Shown here piece by piece: positions 61,336 to 64,000 of a DNA stretch of 64,000 bases. Numbering within the stretch: position 1 is the first letter of the stretch; the number at the start of each line of letters is the position of its first letter. Position numbers and translations under genes: made by a program. This DNA comes from an uncultured Lachnospiraceae bacterium (GTDB lineage Bacteria; Bacillota; Clostridia; Lachnospirales; Lachnospiraceae), in contig CATLAK010000005.1 of the NCBI GenBank assembly GCA_949878435.1, forward strand, positions 1 to 64,000, in the 5' to 3' direction. A model generated the notes under the pieces. That model did no database searches and was not told where the DNA came from. It was given only the letters and a program-made list of their open reading frames with translations.

Positions 61336-63645
61336 TTATTTCAATTTCCAGATATCTCTGTTATACTCTGCAATCGTTCTGTCTGATGAGAAGAATCCAG
61401 CCTTTGCAATGTTGACCAGCATCATCTTTTTCCACTTCTGACGGTCTTCATAGTCTGCAAACGCTCTATCCTTTGCAGCAATGTAGTCCTCTAAGTCAAG
61501 CAATGTCATGAACCAGTCTTTGTTAATCAGTTCATTGTACAGACGCTCCAGATTTTCCTTGCGTCCTGCTTTCAGCGCCGGTTCGCTTACAATAAAGTCT
61601 ACTGCTTCTTTAATGACAGCACTCTTTTCGTAGAAATGTCTTGAAACATAGTCAGCCTTCTCATAATGTGCAATGACTGCCTCTGACTTTTCACCAAAGA
61701 CATAAATGTTGTCGTCTCCTACCAGTTCGTGGATTTCCACATTTGCACCGTCAGATGTTCCCAATGTCACAGCGCCGTTTAACATGAACTTCATGTTTCC
61801 GGTACCGGATGCTTCCTTGGAAGCTAAGGAAATCTGTTCGGAAATATCGCAGGCAGGAATCAGTTTCTCTGCATAGCTTACGTTGTAGTTTTCTACCATG
61901 AGTACGGTCATATAAGGGCTTACATCCGGATCATTATTGATGATCTCCTGCAATACTAAAAGCAGGTGGATAATATCCTGTGCAATCACATAAGCAGGAG
62001 CTGCCTTTGCACCAAAGATAAAGGTAAGAGGTCTTGCCGGTTTCTTGCCATTTTTAATTTCCAGATATTTATGAATGATGTAAAGCGCATTCATCTGCTG
62101 GCGCTTATACTCATGGAGTCTCTTTACCTGAATGTCAAATACTGCTTCAGGATTTAAGGTAACGCCTTCTGCTTCTTTTACGTATTCTGCCAAATCTTTC
62201 TTGCGGTTCATCTTGATTTCTGCCAAACGGTCGAGCACAGCCTGGTCATCCTTGTGCTCAAGAAGCTTTTCAAGCTTATCTGCATCTTTCTTGAAACCGT
62301 CGCCGATGGTCTGTGCCAAGAAGCCGGCAAGCTCGCGGTTACAGCTAAGGAGCCATCTTCTAAATGTAATACCGTTGGTCTTATTGTTGAACTTCTCAGG
62401 ATAAATCTTGTAGAACGCATTTAACTCTGAATCCTTTAAGATTTCTGTATGAATGGCAGCAACGCCATTTACAGAAAATCCGTAATGGATGTCGATATGA
62501 GCCATATGCACTCTTCCGCTCTCATCAATAATCTGTACCTTCGGATCGTCATACTTAGCAGCAATTCTCTTATCCAGCTCCTTAATATACGGAACAAGCT
62601 GAGGAACTACCTTCTCAAGGTATGCAAGCGGCCATTTTTCCAATGCTTCTGCAAGGATGGTATGGTTGGTGTAAGCACAGGTCTTGCTTACCACTTCAAT
62701 TGCCTCATCCATGGTAAATGCTTTTTCCTCAACCAGAACACGTATCAATTCAGGAATGACCATGGTAGGATGGGTATCGTTGATCTGAATAACAGCATGC
62801 TCATACATCTTACGCAAATCATATTTCTTTTCTTTCATCTCGCGCAGAATCAGCTGAGCTGCATTACATACCATGAAATACTGCTGATAAATACGCAGCA
62901 GGTTGCCTGCCTCGTCAGAGTCATCGGGATATAAGAACAATGTAAGGTTCTTTTCAATCTGCTCCTTGTCAAAGCTGATGCCATCCTTTACAAGGCTTTC
63001 ATCAAGTGATTCGATATCGAACAGTCTCAATTTATTGACACCACTGTCATAACCGGCAACGTCAATGTCGTAAAGACGTGATGTAACTTTTCTCTTACCA
63101 AAGAATACATCAAATGTAACATCTGTCTTGGTAAGCCATGAATTTTCTTCAATCCAGTCATTCTTTTCAGCTGTCTGTACTTTATCCTTAAATACCTGCT
63201 TGAACAATCCATAGTGATAGTTAAGACCAATACCCTCTCCGGGAAGTCCAAGTGTTGCGATGGAATCCAAGAAGCATGCTGCCAGTCTTCCCAATCCACC
63301 GTTTCCAAGTGAAGGTTCGGGTTCGATTTCTTCGATTACGGAAAGGCTCTTTCCCTTACTCTTTAAAATCTGGTCAATCTTATCATAAATGCCCAGATTG
63401 ATTAAGTTGTTGGATAAAAGCTTTCCGATGAGGAACTCTGCGGAGATATAGTAAATCTTCTTCTCCCCCTCATTCGTGTCTGAAACAGCCATGATTCTCT
63501 TTGCATACACCAGTACCACATAATAGGTCTCCTGGTCAGAAAGTTCGGCTACTGTCTTGCCAAACATCTCTTTTGCAACTTCTTCAAGCTGCTGTTCCAT
63601 GTTCAAAACCAATACGTCCTTTTGTAAATTTGTTTGTGCTGCCAT
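61336..63645 (-). CDS. glgP: Glycogen/alpha-glucan phosphorylase
   Basis: A 769-residue GT35 enzyme. Recognisable parts are [18 protein letters not shown] (phosphorylase signature), [27 protein letters not shown], and the pyridoxal-phosphate lysine in [15 protein letters not shown]. It releases glucose 1-phosphate from glycogen or maltodextrin. The N-terminal region is slightly shorter than in long forms of about 820 residues, with no motif missing. The start has AGGAGG upstream. A LacI-type operator palindrome lies about 100 bases upstream, next to the end of a LacI-family gene. With the GH13 enzyme it would form a glucan-use pathway. Confidence 0.96.
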   Translation of the reverse strand: MAAQTNLQKDVLVLNMEQQLEEVAKEMFGKTVAELSDQETYYVVLVYAKRIMAVSDTNEGEKKIYYISAEFLIGKLLSNNLINLGIYDKIDQILKSKGKSLSVIEEIEPEPSLGNGGLGRLAACFLDSIATLGLPGEGIGLNYHYGLFKQVFKDKVQTAEKNDWIEENSWLTKTDVTFDVFFGKRKVTSRLYDIDVAGYDSGVNKLRLFDIESLDESLVKDGISFDKEQIEKNLTLFLYPDDSDEAGNLLRIYQQYFMVCNAAQLILREMKEKKYDLRKMYEHAVIQINDTHPTMVIPELIRVLVEEKAFTMDEAIEVVSKTCAYTNHTILAEALEKWPLAYLEKVVPQLVPYIKELDKRIAAKYDDPKVQIIDESGRVHMAHIDIHYGFSVNGVAAIHTEILKDSELNAFYKIYPEKFNNKTNGITFRRWLLSCNRELAGFLAQTIGDGFKKDADKLEKLLEHKDDQAVLDRLAEIKMNRKKDLAEYVKEAEGVTLNPEAVFDIQVKRLHEYKRQQMNALYIIHKYLEIKNGKKPARPLTFIFGAKAAPAYVIAQDIIHLLLVLQEIINNDPDVSPYMTVLMVENYNVSYAEKLIPACDISEQISLASKEASGTGNMKFMLNGAVTLGTSDGANVEIHELVGDDNIYVFGEKSEAVIAHYEKADYVSRHFYEKSAVIKEAVDFIVSEPALKAGRKENLERLYNELINKDWFMTLLDLEDYIAAKDRAFADYEDRQKWKKMMLVNIAKAGFFSSDRTIAEYNRDIWKLK

Positions 63646-63740
63646 AGTCTCCTCCTGATTTTTAAAAATATATTAATTTTCAATTATCTTCACTCTATTA
63701 TGCCAAAATTTTCCCGCTCACATACTGTAGTGTAACACAA

Positions 63741-63752
63741 GAAAACGTTTTC
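63741..63752. promoter_or_regulatory. LacI-family operator palindrome upstream of glgP
   Basis: GAAAACGTTTTC, a perfect 12-bp palindrome identical to the one at 18139-18150. It is centred about 100 bases before the glgP start and 45 bases after the LacI-family stop, so it could serve that regulator or CcpA. Confidence 0.6.
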
Positions 63753-63795
63753 CGCAAGAGCAAATTTAAAAACCTTTCATTTTTCCTAAATTCCT

Positions 63796-64000
63796 TTAGC
63801 AAATGATATCCATATACTTCATTCGAACCAGCGTATACGGCATTGTGACATTGCGCCCTGGCGCCCCATCCATCAGATAATGCAGTTCCTCCATTGCTTT
63901 TGCCGAAATCCCTGCAAAATCCTGACGCACGGTATTCATCTGCTTTCCTACATATCCCATCAGTACAATCCCGTCAAACCCGCAGACCGGTCTGAAAATA
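63796..64000 (-). CDS. LacI/GalR family regulator (C-terminal part)
   Basis: A frame enters from the right edge on the minus strand and ends at TAA 63796-63798, giving about 67 residues. CGFDGIVLMGYVGKQMNTVR, DFAGISAKAMEELHYLMDG and TMPYTLVRMKY match the end of the sugar-binding domain of LacI-family repressors (GFD, TVRQD and LV.R motifs). The DNA-binding part lies outside the window. It is immediately upstream of glgP on the same strand, and the palindrome between them suggests that it regulates glgP. Confidence 0.85.
   Translation of the reverse strand, partial: IFRPVCGFDGIVLMGYVGKQMNTVRQDFAGISAKAMEELHYLMDGAPGRNVTMPYTLVRMKYMDIIC

Overview
The window looks like a chromosome segment of a gut-type anaerobic Firmicute, most likely a member of the Lachnospiraceae (Clostridia). 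This rests on gene content, strong AGGAGG-type ribosome sites and moderate GC: a PadR-DUF1700-DUF4097 operon, clostridial glutamate synthase, a flavin reductase-rubredoxin fusion, a Crh-like HPr protein, LCP and M56/BlaI signalling, and many GHKL/LytTR/AraC/BlaI/LacI-type regulators. No rRNA or tRNA gene and no CRISPR array was seen. Most genes are on the minus strand.

Layout. 1-4.06 kb: a small secreted protein, then a minus-strand operon PadR - DUF1700 - DUF4097 - small membrane protein - CPBP protease, read from a promoter buried in a perfect 24-bp inverted repeat. 4.08-8.5 kb: an AT-rich four-gene cassette (two related small proteins, an endonuclease/exonuclease/phosphatase-fold enzyme and an 842-residue unknown protein with a hydrophobic segment), the best candidate for an undescribed protein system. 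8.6-13.2 kb: CmpB-like membrane protein, small membrane protein, and a mosaic LXG-like polymorphic toxin with an overlapping membrane protein (possible immunity partner). 13.5-20.4 kb: GH13 glucosidase, a RecB-like nuclease/XPD-like helicase fusion, a Crh-like protein under a cre-like site, and the two-gene DUF4130/radical-SAM pair. 20.6-26.5 kb: AraC-GyrI regulator and MATE pump, then rarA, a zinc-ribbon protein and a flagellin carrying an internal metallopeptidase (flagellinolysin) behind a flagellar-sigma promoter. 27-30 kb: BlaI and an M56 sensor fused to an LCP-like domain. 30.1-37.3 kb: acyltransferase and an alpha-galactoside uptake and hydrolysis locus (AraC regulator, ABC importer, GH36). 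37.3-42.9 kb: two flavodoxin-like reductases with a TetR regulator, an IGGADGPTS-motif protein, a decayed Rpn-family nuclease and an AAA/DUF4143 ATPase. 43-46.8 kb: PAS-GAF-GGDEF protein and a GHKL/LytTR two-component system. 46.9-53 kb: gltB-gltD behind a terminator-like leader hairpin. 53.2-64 kb: an orphan structured RNA, a PBECR4 nuclease-domain protein, CPBP protease, HAD phosphatase, S1-domain protein, a GT-C-like membrane protein, Hrb-type rubredoxin under a Fur/PerR-like box, an ABC-F protein, glycogen phosphorylase and the end of a LacI-family regulator.

The most unusual non-coding signal is a three-copy family of long hairpin elements (26629-27033, 41096-41492, 53229-53570). Each has a conserved core of 219-220 bp containing two internal hairpins, nested in 61-93 bp inverted arms. 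The arms are nearly perfectly self-complementary inside a copy but unrelated between copies. Differences between copies within the core hairpins are compensatory, which points to selection on a folded nucleic acid.

The genes group into carbohydrate use (GH13, GH36 with its importer, phosphorylase, LacI, Crh-like), nitrogen assimilation (GltBD), DNA repair and replication (helicase fusion, DUF4130/radical SAM, RarA), envelope stress sensing (PadR, BlaI-M56) and contact or motility effectors (LXG-like toxin, flagellinolysin, PBECR4). All functions are inferred from sequence motifs read by eye.
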